Positions 10,069 to 18,167 of a stretch of 64,000 nucleotides of DNA are shown here, piece by piece; the first letter of the stretch is position 1, and the number at the start of each line of letters is the position of its first letter. The stretch is from contig NZ_WTVG02000040.1 of the NCBI RefSeq assembly GCF_012910705.2, positions 806,001 through 870,000 on the forward strand, given 5' to 3'. The notes beneath the pieces were generated by a model. That model was not told the DNA's origin, searched no databases, and worked only from the letters and a program-made list of their open reading frames with translations. Made by a program: the position numbers and the translations under genes. The DNA comes from Aromatoleum anaerobium (GTDB lineage: Bacteria > Pseudomonadota > Gammaproteobacteria > Burkholderiales > Rhodocyclaceae).

Positions 10069-10616
10069 CGGCGGCCTTCATGCTGTCCGACCTGCCGGAG
10101 TTCTTCCTGCACTTTCTGACGCTGTCGCTGCTGTCGATCGGCGGCGCGATGTCGACGGCGCCGGAGATGCATCGCCTGCTCGTGCACGATCGCGGCTGGC
10201 TCACCGACGCGGACTTCACGACCGCGATTGCGCTCGCGCAGGCGGCGCCCGGGCCGAACGTGCTGTTCGTGCCGGTGCTCGGCTTTCAGGTGGCGGGTCT
10301 GCCCGGAGCCGCCGCTGCGTTCGTCGGCATCCTGCTGCCGTCGACGCTGCTGTCGCTCGGCGTCAGCCGCTGGGGCAGCCGGCGCCGCGACACGCCGGCG
10401 GTGCGCGCGTTCACCGCCGGACTCGCGCCGGTCACCGTCGGGCTGATGTTCTCGTCCGGCTGGGTGCTCGCGCTGCCTTTCGTGCGCGAACCGGCCCACC
10501 GCGTCGGCGGCATCGTGCTGATCGCAGCAACGGTGGTCGCGATGCTGCGCACGCGCCTCGCGCCGATCTGGCTGATCGCCCTCGGCGCCGTCGCCGGCGC
10601 GCTCGGCTGGGCGTAG
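10065..10616 (+). CDS. chrA: Chromate transporter, C-terminal-type half (short ChrA)
   Basis: A 183-residue partner of the preceding gene with the same CHR-domain signature in diverged form: LTLSLLSIGGAMSTAPEMHR, then RGWLTDADFTTAIALAQAAPGPN, then four or so hydrophobic helices. The start codon overlaps the upstream stop as ATGA, implying translational coupling and a one-to-one complex. In the long ChrA proteins these two halves are fused; here they are separate, as in the two-gene CHR families. Export of chromate or another oxyanion is the family expectation. The ATG at 10065 is well supported by the overlap and by a GGAG upstream. Confidence 0.88.
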   Translation: MTAAFMLSDLPEFFLHFLTLSLLSIGGAMSTAPEMHRLLVHDRGWLTDADFTTAIALAQAAPGPNVLFVPVLGFQVAGLPGAAAAFVGILLPSTLLSLGVSRWGSRRRDTPAVRAFTAGLAPVTVGLMFSSGWVLALPFVREPAHRVGGIVLIAATVVAMLRTRLAPIWLIALGAVAGALGWA

Positions 10617-10754
10617 GCCCGGGTTTAGCCGCCTCCCGCCCCTTATCTGCAGGGCGCGCCCCTCCGGGCCGAAGCGGTTGGGGCCGGTGAGTCTCCGATT
10701 TGTCGTCTAAATATAAGGAACGATCCGGACCCACGACACGAAGGAGAACAAGTG

Positions 10755-11138
10755 ATGAAGGATTTCACCGTTCTGGCCGGGCGTCTCCTGCTGGCGCTGA
10801 TTTTCATCCTCAGCGGCTGGGGGAAGATCAAAGGCTACGCCGGCAGCCAGCAGTACATGGAATCGATGGGCGTGAGCGGCGCGCTGTTGCCGCTGGTGAT
10901 TTTCGCCGAACTCGGCGGCGGCCTCGCGATCGCGTTCGGCCTGCTGACGCGGCTCGCCGCGGTCGGGCTGGCCGTGTTCTGCCTGCTCGCCGCGGCGTTC
11001 TTCCACACTGATTTCGCGGACCAGATGCAGGTCATCCAGTTCATGAAGAACCTCGCGATCGCCGGCGGCTTCCTCGTCCTGAGCGTCCACGGGCCCGGCG
11101 CATTCAGCCTCGACGCGTGGCGGCAGCGACGGACCTAG
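10755..11138 (+). CDS. DoxX-family membrane protein
   Basis: A 127-residue integral membrane protein of the DoxX/YphA type, with four hydrophobic segments and the typical LALIFILSGWGKIKGYAGS motif in the first helix and FAELGGGLAIAFGLLTRLAA in the second. DoxX-like proteins are linked to redox or thiosulfate chemistry in a few organisms, but the role of this small form is not established. A GGAG ribosome site sits upstream of GTG (10752) and ATG (10755); I take the ATG for spacing. It lies 57 bases before the bd-oxidase genes on the same strand and may be transcribed with them. Confidence 0.85.
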   Translation: MKDFTVLAGRLLLALIFILSGWGKIKGYAGSQQYMESMGVSGALLPLVIFAELGGGLAIAFGLLTRLAAVGLAVFCLLAAAFFHTDFADQMQVIQFMKNLAIAGGFLVLSVHGPGAFSLDAWRQRRT

Positions 11139-11195
11139 AACGCGAACCCGGTCCTGTCCTCGTTGCGACCGACGACAAGCTGAAGGGGCTCGACC

Positions 11196-12629
11196 ATGTG
11201 GGACATCGACGCGCTGCTTCTCGCCCGGATCCAGTTCGGCTTCACGATCTCGTTTCATATCGTGTTTCCGGCGATCACGATCGGGCTCGCCAGCTACCTG
11301 GTCGTGCTCGAAGGCCAGTGGCTGCGCACCGGGCGGGAGGTGTTCCGCGACCTGTACCATTTCTGGTCGAAGATCTTCGCCGTCAACTTCGGCATGGGCG
11401 TCGTCTCCGGCGTCGTCATGGCGTACCAGTTCGGCACCAACTGGAGTTATTTTTCCGATTTCGCCGGCGGCGTGACCGGGCCGCTGCTGGCCTATGAGGT
11501 CCTGACGGCGTTCTTCCTCGAGGCCGGCTTTCTCGGCGTCATGCTGTTCGGCTGGACGCGGGTCGGGCCCGGCCTGCATTTTTTGTCGACAGTGATGGTC
11601 GCGGCCGGCACGCTGCTGTCGGCGACATGGATCCTCGCGTCGAACAGCTGGATGCAGACGCCGGCGGGCTACGAGATCGTCGATGGGCGCGTCGTGCCGA
11701 CGGACTGGATCGCGGTGATCCTGAACCCGTCGTTTCCGTATCGCCTCGTCCACATGGGCATCGCGGCTTTCCTCGCGACTGCGCTGATCGTCGGCGCGTC
11801 CGGCGCATGGCATCTGCTGCGCGGCCGCGACACGCCCGCGATCCGCAAGATGCTGTCAATGGCGATGTGGATGCTGCTCTTCGTCGCGCCGCTGCAGGCG
11901 GTCGTCGGCGATTTCCACGGGCTCAACACCCTCCTGCACCAGCCGGCGAAGATCGCCGCGATGGAGGGGCACTGGGAGAACAAGCCCGGCGAAGGCGTGC
12001 CGCTGACCTTGTTCGGCTGGCCGGACATGGAGCGCGAGGAGACGCGCTTCGCGGTCGATATCCCGCGTCTTGGCAGTCTGATCCTCACGCATTCGTGGGA
12101 TGGCCAATTCCCCGGGCTGAAGGAGTTCCCGCGCGAGGACCGGCCGAATTCGACGATCGTGTTCTGGTCGTTCCGCATCATGGTGGGGCTGGGATTCCTG
12201 ATGATCGCGCTCGGCCTGTGGGCGCTGTGGGCGCGCTGGCGGGGCGAGCTGTTCCGCTCGCGCGCGCTGCTGCGATTCACGCTATGGATGGGACCGACCG
12301 GCCTCGTCGCGATGCTCGCCGGGTGGTTTACGACCGAAATCGGCCGGCAGCCGTGGCTCGTGTACAACGTGATGCGCACCGCCGACGGCGTGTCGTCGCA
12401 CGGCGCCGGGCAGCTCGCGACGACGCTCGCGCTCTTCGTTGTCGTCTATTTCGCCGTCTTCGGCGCGGGCACCGTCTATCTGCTGCGCCTCATCGGGCAC
12501 GGACCGGTGACGCACGAAGGGAAGGAGCCGGTGCCGGGCGGGCCGGGCCGGCCGCGCACTCCGGCACGACCGCTGTCGGCAGCCCCGGATGCGGCCGACG
12601 ACATCGCCACCACGCGCAGCGGAGGCTGA
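11196..12629 (+). CDS. cioA: Cytochrome bd-type quinol oxidase subunit I (short Q-loop, CIO type)
   Basis: A 477-residue subunit I that carries the haems and the quinol site of a bd oxidase. Haem ligands can be placed at H21 (ISFHIVFP), H186 (YRLVHMG) and M329 (FRIMVG). Quinol-loop residues K252 and E257 are present, and the GRQPW motif is at 383-387. The loop after residue 260 is short, the feature of the cyanide-insensitive CioA group rather than E. coli CydA. The hydrophilic tail is Pro/Gly-rich. It reduces oxygen to water at the membrane without proton pumping, useful at low oxygen or when haem-copper oxidases are inhibited by NO or cyanide. The next gene begins 5 bases downstream. Confidence 0.93.
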   Translation: MWDIDALLLARIQFGFTISFHIVFPAITIGLASYLVVLEGQWLRTGREVFRDLYHFWSKIFAVNFGMGVVSGVVMAYQFGTNWSYFSDFAGGVTGPLLAYEVLTAFFLEAGFLGVMLFGWTRVGPGLHFLSTVMVAAGTLLSATWILASNSWMQTPAGYEIVDGRVVPTDWIAVILNPSFPYRLVHMGIAAFLATALIVGASGAWHLLRGRDTPAIRKMLSMAMWMLLFVAPLQAVVGDFHGLNTLLHQPAKIAAMEGHWENKPGEGVPLTLFGWPDMEREETRFAVDIPRLGSLILTHSWDGQFPGLKEFPREDRPNSTIVFWSFRIMVGLGFLMIALGLWALWARWRGELFRSRALLRFTLWMGPTGLVAMLAGWFTTEIGRQPWLVYNVMRTADGVSSHGAGQLATTLALFVVVYFAVFGAGTVYLLRLIGHGPVTHEGKEPVPGGPGRPRTPARPLSAAPDAADDIATTRSGG

Positions 12630-12634
12630 ACGAC

Positions 12635-13642
12635 ATGGGCATCGATCTTCCGCTGGTGTGGGCCGTGATCATCCTGTTCGGCGTGATGATGTACGTCGTG
12701 ATGGACGGTTTCGACCTCGGCATCGGCCTGCTGTACCCGTTCTTCACCGACCGCACGGATCGCGACGTGATGATGAACACCGTCGCGCCGGTATGGGACG
12801 GCAACGAGACCTGGCTCGTGCTCGGCGGCGCCGGGCTGCTCGCCGCGTTCCCGCTCGCGTACGCAGTGGTGCTGAGCGCGTTCTACCTGCCGCTGATCCT
12901 GATGCTGCTCGGCCTGATCTTTCGCGGCGTCGCGTTCGAGTTCCGCTTCAAGGCGGACGACGCGCACCGCCACCTGTGGGACAAGGCGTTCATCGGCGGC
13001 TCGCTCGCGGCGACTTTCTTTCAGGGCGTCACGCTCGGCGGCTACATCCAGGGCATCGAGGTCGTCGATCGCGCCTACGCGGGCGGTGCATTCGACTGGC
13101 TCGCGCCCTTCCCGCTCTTCGTCGGCGCCGGCCTCGTCGTGACCTACGCGCTGCTCGGCAGCACGTGGCTGATCGTCAAGACGCAGGGGCCGCTGCAGGC
13201 GCGGATGATCGCGATTGCGCGGCCGCTGACGTGGATGCTGCTGGCCGTGATCGTCGCGATCAGCGTGTGGACGCCGCTCGCCCGCGAGGACATCGCGCAG
13301 CGCTGGTTCACGTGGCCGAACCTGCTGTGGTTCGCTCCGGTGCCGCTCCTCGTCGCGCTGACAGCATGGCAGCTGCTGCAGCGGCTGCGCCGCGCGCCCG
13401 ACGTCGCGCCTTTCGTGCTGACGCTGTTTCTCGTGTTCCTCGGCTACAGCGGGCTCGGCATCAGCCTGTGGCCGAACATCGTCCCGCCCGGGATCACGAT
13501 CTGGGAGGCGGCCGCCCCGCCGCAGAGCATGGGGTTCACGCTCGTCGGCGCGCTGCTGATCATCCCGCTGATCCTGATGTACACCGCGTGGGGATATTAC
13601 GTGTTCCGCGGCAAGGTGGACGAAACGCAGGGCTACCATTGA
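12635..13642 (+). CDS. cioB: Cytochrome bd-type quinol oxidase subunit II
   Basis: A 335-residue subunit II with about eight to nine membrane helices. It starts with the family N-terminus LVWAVIILFGVMMYVVMDGF and the following DLGIGLLYPF, and includes PVWDGNETWLVLGGAGLLAAFP, the best-conserved CydB/CioB motif. It scaffolds subunit I. The ATG at 12635 is set by a GGAGG site overlapping the end of the upstream gene; its stop overlaps the start of the small downstream gene (TGATG). The length is slightly short of E. coli CydB and normal for the CIO group. Confidence 0.94.
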   Translation: MGIDLPLVWAVIILFGVMMYVVMDGFDLGIGLLYPFFTDRTDRDVMMNTVAPVWDGNETWLVLGGAGLLAAFPLAYAVVLSAFYLPLILMLLGLIFRGVAFEFRFKADDAHRHLWDKAFIGGSLAATFFQGVTLGGYIQGIEVVDRAYAGGAFDWLAPFPLFVGAGLVVTYALLGSTWLIVKTQGPLQARMIAIARPLTWMLLAVIVAISVWTPLAREDIAQRWFTWPNLLWFAPVPLLVALTAWQLLQRLRRAPDVAPFVLTLFLVFLGYSGLGISLWPNIVPPGITIWEAAAPPQSMGFTLVGALLIIPLILMYTAWGYYVFRGKVDETQGYH

Positions 13643-13803
13643 TGCGCGAGCCGGGGGAGGCGCGGCGGACGGCGACGCCGGCGCACGGATGGCTCAGGCG
13701 CATCGGGTGGCTCGTGCTGATCTGGGCCGCCAGCGTTGCCGCGGTCGCGGCCGTCGCGGCGGTACTGCGCGTCGTGATGCGCTCGGTGGGGTTGGCGCCG
13801 TAG
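13642..13803 (+). CDS. DUF2474 small membrane protein, bd-oxidase accessory subunit
   Basis: A 53-residue protein with one hydrophobic helix (about 26-47). The stretch WLRRIGWLVLIWAASVAAVA is typical of DUF2474 proteins found directly after cioB/cydB genes. Its ATG overlaps the cioB stop (TGATG at 13640-13644), so it is probably translated with it. By position and size it is likely the counterpart of CydX/CbdX, the small subunit needed for haem-site stability in other bd oxidases; that equivalence is inference. It is easy to miss because of its length. Confidence 0.8.
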   Translation: MREPGEARRTATPAHGWLRRIGWLVLIWAASVAAVAAVAAVLRVVMRSVGLAP

Positions 13804-13959
13804 CCGAACTGCCCATGCCTGGCGCGCATGAGCGGGCCCGGACAGCCGACCAGCCGAGACGGAAGACCGGCGCGAGCCGGCCCCCGTGACAACCCCGGCA
13901 TGGTTGCGGATCTCGTCGCCGCGCCATTTTCCGGAACGGCTCCTCTCTAACGATCCCTT

Positions 13960-15513
13960 TTAAGCTTTCTGATTGCGCCCCATCTGCTTGGCGCGGTACA
14001 TCGCCGCATCGGCCCGGCCGAGCAGGCTTTCCACGTCCCGGCCGTCGTCGGGATACAGGCTGCAGCCGACGCTGCCGGAGATCGTCGCGGACCCGGCCCC
14101 GAGTTGGAAAGGCTCGCGCAAAGTACGCAGAATCTTGTTGGCGACGGCTTCAACGTGCCTGCGGTGCGTCGGGCCATCGAGCAGGACCACGAATTCGTCC
14201 CCGCCCAGCCTCGCGACCATGTCTTCTTCGCGCACGCAGTCGGTCAGACGTTTTGCCACATCGACCAAAAGCGCGTCGCCGCAGGCGTGTCCCATCGTGT
14301 CGTTGACCGCCTTGAACTGGTCCAGGTCCACGAAGAGCAGCGCAAAGCTTTCATGTTTGCGGTGCGCCCGCGCGATCGCCTGCTTGGTTCTGTCCGTTAA
14401 CAAGTTGCGGTTTGGCAGCCCGGTAAGCACGTCGTGATCGGCGGCGTGTATCAGCTGTTCGGTAAATTTCTGCACCTCCGTCACGTCACGAAACACCGAG
14501 ACGGCGCCCACCAGTTTGCCAAGGCGGTCAAGTAGCGGCGTGGCCAGCTCCTCAACGATGTACTTCGCTGTGTCCTTTCCATACAGGGCATATTGCCTCC
14601 TTTGTGGCGTGGCCGAATGCAGGCTGTCTTCCAGCGCGGTGGCAATGCGCTCGCCTTGATCGTCGAAGCATTCGAACACTTCATTCGGCGGGCGGTGCAG
14701 GACATGCTCGCAACGCTGGCCGAAAAGTTGTTCCGCGGCAGGATTGATGTATTCGATGCGACCGTCGGCGTCGATCAAGGCGACGCCTTCGCCGATGGAA
14801 CTCACGGTGGTCTGCAGCCTGTCCTTTTCCTGGAAAAGCTGTTCTTCGGCGCGCTGGCGTCGCGTGACTTCTGCTTCCAGTTCCTGTTTGTCGAACCGGA
14901 GATGCAACGAGGTGCGAATCACGCGGTGGAAATTCCAGGCAGAAAGCGACATGACTACGAGGAAAATCAGCGTCATGACGCCCATCGCCGTCTGCAATGG
15001 CATGCGCAGTGTCAGATATTGAACGGCAAGCGGCAAAAGCGCAGGCAACAGGAACGCCAGGCAGGCTTCCATTCGTGGCGCCAGTACGGTGACGCCGCCC
15101 GCGACCATGCCGGCCAGGACAAACGCAACGAACACCTGATGCGCGATCGAATCGGGTGGAAACAGCACCCAGCCCGCCGCCCCCCAGACAATGCCGGCGA
15201 GAGCCGCGCCGATCGAATAGGCGATGTTCCAGAAACGAGCTTCATCCGCGCCCCGTTTGACTTTGCCATAGCGCCAGGTAACCAGGACCCGGAGCGCTGT
15301 GACGGACAACAGGCAGCCATACCAGGCCAGCACAACGCCAAGGGGAATGAACGCGAGCTGGACGTACCCGAGGATCGCGCCGTTGATCAGGGTTGCGAGA
15401 TAGGCGAGAGGCGCATTCTCATAGAGCAGCCTCACCTGCTCCGCATACAACGGATCGGGATGGCGCTTTTCGGTGCTCCCGGGTCTGATTTTGTGGAGGA
15501 AATCCGGGATCAT
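13960..15513 (-). CDS. Membrane PAS-GGDEF diguanylate cyclase (copy 1)
   Basis: A 517-residue protein that should make cyclic di-GMP from GTP. Residues 30-195 hold about six hydrophobic segments of an unnamed MASE-like sensor. A short linker (205-235, coiled-coil-like) leads to a PAS domain (about 238-345, ending FRDVTEVQKFTEQLIHAADH) and a GGDEF domain. The active-site loop RLGGDEF is intact (437-441) and an RxxD product-inhibition site (REED, 428-431) is at the standard distance. The ATG at 15513 follows AGGCGG; longer in-frame extensions run into the relic described upstream and lack a site. A close paralogue lies at 50385-51908, the same domain order throughout. The signal sensed is unknown. 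Confidence 0.92.
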   Translation of the reverse strand: MIPDFLHKIRPGSTEKRHPDPLYAEQVRLLYENAPLAYLATLINGAILGYVQLAFIPLGVVLAWYGCLLSVTALRVLVTWRYGKVKRGADEARFWNIAYSIGAALAGIVWGAAGWVLFPPDSIAHQVFVAFVLAGMVAGGVTVLAPRMEACLAFLLPALLPLAVQYLTLRMPLQTAMGVMTLIFLVVMSLSAWNFHRVIRTSLHLRFDKQELEAEVTRRQRAEEQLFQEKDRLQTTVSSIGEGVALIDADGRIEYINPAAEQLFGQRCEHVLHRPPNEVFECFDDQGERIATALEDSLHSATPQRRQYALYGKDTAKYIVEELATPLLDRLGKLVGAVSVFRDVTEVQKFTEQLIHAADHDVLTGLPNRNLLTDRTKQAIARAHRKHESFALLFVDLDQFKAVNDTMGHACGDALLVDVAKRLTDCVREEDMVARLGGDEFVVLLDGPTHRRHVEAVANKILRTLREPFQLGAGSATISGSVGCSLYPDDGRDVESLLGRADAAMYRAKQMGRNQKA

Positions 15514-15580
15514 GATCCGCCTGGCGCAGCCGGCACGAAGCTGAAAGGGTCGTACATTATCGGCTTGCCAAGCAGATGCG

Positions 15581-15642
15581 ACGGCGTCGCGACAACTGAT
15601 TATCGCCCGCGAACAGGCGCCGCTCAATGCTCCTTGCCGTCG
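15581..15642 (-). pseudogene. Relic of an nnrS 3' end
   Basis: On the minus strand this stretch reads CGC GAC GGC AAG GAG CAT TGA, the last codons (RDGKEH-stop) matching the IDGKEH-stop end of the intact nnrS at 18168. The core 15614-15642 matches 18158-18186 at 27 of 29 bases, and weaker similarity continues about 30 bases beyond the stop. No other part of nnrS precedes it. It looks like a leftover from duplication or recombination at the nnrS end. It lies just upstream of the diguanylate cyclase and may sit in its promoter region. Confidence 0.65.
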
Positions 15643-15716
15643 CGTGGCGGATGAGACCGGCGCGATGCTCCGCGCTGCGCCAAGGCAGGCGCCGCGAACA
15701 TGCCCCTCCCTGCCGG

Positions 15717-16322
15717 TCAGGCGCTCGCGAGCGCGGTCGGGCGACCGAAGAAGAAGCCCTGGTAGAGATCGAAGCCGAGCGCGAGGCACCGCCGTGCCCG
15801 CTCGAGCGTATCGACCTTCTCGGCGAGCAGGCGCGGCGGGTAGAGCCTCAGTCGCTGAACCAGCAGTTCGAGCGCGCGCGGGTCGAGCTGCAGCACGTCG
15901 ATCTTGACGATGTCGACGAGCGCGAGAAGCGGCTCGTAAGCGGGCGCAATCGCGCAAAAATCGTCGAGCGCAAGCCGGTAACCCAAGTGCTTCAGTTCGG
16001 CGCAGCGATGCACGACGGCGTCGTCGACTTCGATCGTCTCGAGCAGTTCGAGGACGACCCCTTGCTTGGGCAGGCGCTCGAAGTCGCGGCTCAACAGGGT
16101 TTCGGTGTCGAGGTTGACGAAGCCGCTACAGCCTCCGGCAACGCTGCGCAGGCCGAGCTGCCCGAAAACACGCGTGATCACCTGGGCGGTTGCCCGCGCC
16201 CCGTCGCCGATCCTCGCTTCGCCGGAGCCGTCGTCGCGAAACAGCAGCTCGTACGCGACCACATTGCGTTGCCGATCCAGAATCGGCTGGCGTGCGACGA
16301 ACACATCGTTATCGTTGCTCAT
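15717..16322 (-). CDS. Degenerate EAL-domain protein lacking the HDOD half
   Basis: A 201-residue protein that begins MSNDNDVFVARQPILDRQRN, the start typical of YuxH-type EAL-HDOD signalling proteins of about 400 residues. Here the frame stops right after the EAL-like domain (QGFFFGRPTALASA-stop), so the HDOD domain is absent. The catalytic EAL motif is replaced by YELLFR (24-29), and the DDFGTG loop by DDFCAI, so cyclic di-GMP hydrolysis is unlikely; binding or protein interaction is more plausible. A strong GGAGG ribosome site precedes the ATG at 16322, arguing it is expressed. It lies between a diguanylate cyclase and an aldehyde dehydrogenase, all on the minus strand. Confidence 0.82.
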   Translation of the reverse strand: MSNDNDVFVARQPILDRQRNVVAYELLFRDDGSGEARIGDGARATAQVITRVFGQLGLRSVAGGCSGFVNLDTETLLSRDFERLPKQGVVLELLETIEVDDAVVHRCAELKHLGYRLALDDFCAIAPAYEPLLALVDIVKIDVLQLDPRALELLVQRLRLYPPRLLAEKVDTLERARRCLALGFDLYQGFFFGRPTALASA

Positions 16323-16633
16323 GATAGCCTCCGTCGGGGTCGCGGAACGTTCCGCCCGCTCAGCCTTCAACATGCAATTTCCGGGCCGGGCTTTTGGATC
16401 GATCGGAGGCCGCGAGGCGCATGAAAACATGCAGGATCGGCCTGCAGGGCCCCCCCTGGCGGCCGTTCCAGCCGTCTGGATGGCTTACAACGAGAAGCCC
16501 GCCGCTGTCGGAATATTTGACACCTGCCCGCGTCGGTCGCCGCCCGCGGCGAGCATCAGGCGCCGCCATGCAGTCTGCGCGACTCGCCCCCTGCGCACGC
16601 GCCCGCTCCTGCGGCGGCGCTGCGACGATCCGC
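16323..16633. other. Gene-free spacer
   Basis: These 311 bases between the EAL-like gene and the aldehyde dehydrogenase contain no frame with protein-like composition. The ribosome site of the EAL-like gene is at its left edge. I see no strong hairpin with a T-run, so no terminator is called. Confidence 0.5.
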
Positions 16634-18064
16634 TCAGCGCGCGGGCCGCAGCTGGATCGCCTTGTATTCGAGGAATTCCTCGAGCCCGTACACGCCGTTC
16701 TCGCGCCCGAGTCCCGACTGGCGGTAGCCGCCGAACGGCGCGAGCGGATTCCACGGCGCGCCATTGACATCGACCTGGCCGGTGCGCAGGCGGCGCGCGA
16801 CCGCGAGCGCATGTTCGTCGCTGCCGGCCCACACGCTGCCGGCGAGCCCGTAGATCGAATCGTTCGCCAGCGCGATCGCATCCTCGTCGCCGTCGTGCGG
16901 CACGATCACGAGCACCGGGCCGAAGATCTCCTCCTGCGCAACCGTCGCCTTCGGGTCCTCGACGACGAGCACCGTCGGCGCGACGAAGAAGCCGTCGCTT
17001 CCGGGCGCCGCATCGACGCCCCCGCACGCGAGGCGCGCGCCTTCGTCGAGGCCGCGACGGATATAGCCGACGACGCGGTCGCGCTGCACCTGCGACACCA
17101 GCGGCCCCAAGCGGCTGCCTTCGGCGAGCGCCGGGCCGACCTTGAACGACGCCGCCGTGGCCGCGGCGAGCGTCGCCGCCTCGTCGAGCTTCGCGCGCGG
17201 CACGATCATCCGCGTATGCGCCGAGCAGGTCTGCCCCGAATTCAGCAGGCAGTTCGACACCGTGCCCTTGACCGCCGCGGCGAGATCCGCGTCGTCGAGG
17301 ACGATCGCCGCCGACTTGCCGCCGAGTTCGAGCGCGACCTTCTTCACCGTTGCCGCGGCAAGCTCGGCGACGCGCCGTCCGGCCTGCGTCGAGCCGGTGA
17401 AGGACACCATGTCGACGCGCGGGTCAGACGCGAGCACTTCGCCGACGACCGGGCCGTAACCGGTGACGAGGTTGAAGACGCCGGCCGGCAACCCGGCCGC
17501 GTCGATGATCTCGGCGAGGATGAACGCGTTGATCGGCGCGACTTCGGACGGCTTCAGCACGACCGTGCAGCCGGCGGCGAGGGCCGGTGCGACTTTCAGC
17601 GTGATCTGGTTGAGCGGGAAGTTCCACGGCGTGATCGCGCCGACGACGCCGACCGGCTCGCGCACGACCAGCGAATTGCCGACGCGCGCTTCCCATTCGA
17701 ACTCGCGCGCGAGCTTCGCGTAGTGCTGCCAACTCCACAGCGGCCCGCCGACCTGGATGCGCGACGCCATTTTCAGCGGCATGCCGACTTCGTGCGCGAT
17801 CGCCAGCGCAAGCTCCTCGCTGCGCGCCTGGACGCCGGCGGCAATGCGCTCGAGGTATTGCGCGCGTTCCGCCGGGGGCGTGCGCGACCACGAGTCGAAC
17901 GCGCCCCGAGCCGCGGCGATCGCCGCTTCGGCGTCCGCCGGCACGCCTTCGGGAATGCGGGCGTAGACCGACGCATCGCTCGGGTCGATGACGTCGATGA
18001 AGCCGCGGCCTTGTGCAGCGGCCCAGCGGCCATCGATGAAAAACTTGTCGCGTAAGAGAGTCAT
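16634..18064 (-). CDS. NAD(P)-dependent aldehyde dehydrogenase
   Basis: A 476-residue aldehyde dehydrogenase that oxidises an aldehyde to the acid. Catalytic residues are visible: N148 in TPWNFPLN, E246 in VALELGGKSA and C280 in NSGQTCSAHTR. The NAD-binding GSTQAG loop is near 224, and the C-terminus shows the PFGGYRQSGLGRENG motif. The sequence around Cys (QTC rather than QNC) and the overall pattern resemble broad-specificity or betaine/phenylacetaldehyde-type enzymes; the substrate cannot be fixed. The ATG at 18064 gives the usual RDKFFIDGRWAAA start. It is a single gene between the EAL-like protein and nnrS, with about 100 bases before nnrS. Confidence 0.9.
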   Translation of the reverse strand: MTLLRDKFFIDGRWAAAQGRGFIDVIDPSDASVYARIPEGVPADAEAAIAAARGAFDSWSRTPPAERAQYLERIAAGVQARSEELALAIAHEVGMPLKMASRIQVGGPLWSWQHYAKLAREFEWEARVGNSLVVREPVGVVGAITPWNFPLNQITLKVAPALAAGCTVVLKPSEVAPINAFILAEIIDAAGLPAGVFNLVTGYGPVVGEVLASDPRVDMVSFTGSTQAGRRVAELAAATVKKVALELGGKSAAIVLDDADLAAAVKGTVSNCLLNSGQTCSAHTRMIVPRAKLDEAATLAAATAASFKVGPALAEGSRLGPLVSQVQRDRVVGYIRRGLDEGARLACGGVDAAPGSDGFFVAPTVLVVEDPKATVAQEEIFGPVLVIVPHDGDEDAIALANDSIYGLAGSVWAGSDEHALAVARRLRTGQVDVNGAPWNPLAPFGGYRQSGLGRENGVYGLEEFLEYKAIQLRPAR

Positions 18065-18167
18065 GGAGCTGTCCTCGGCTGGAAGGAAAACCCGTCGACT
18101 ATAACGGGCCGCTAACGTTGCACGCCGGCGCCGCAACAGTCGTTTACCGGCCGCGTGCAGGCGCCGC

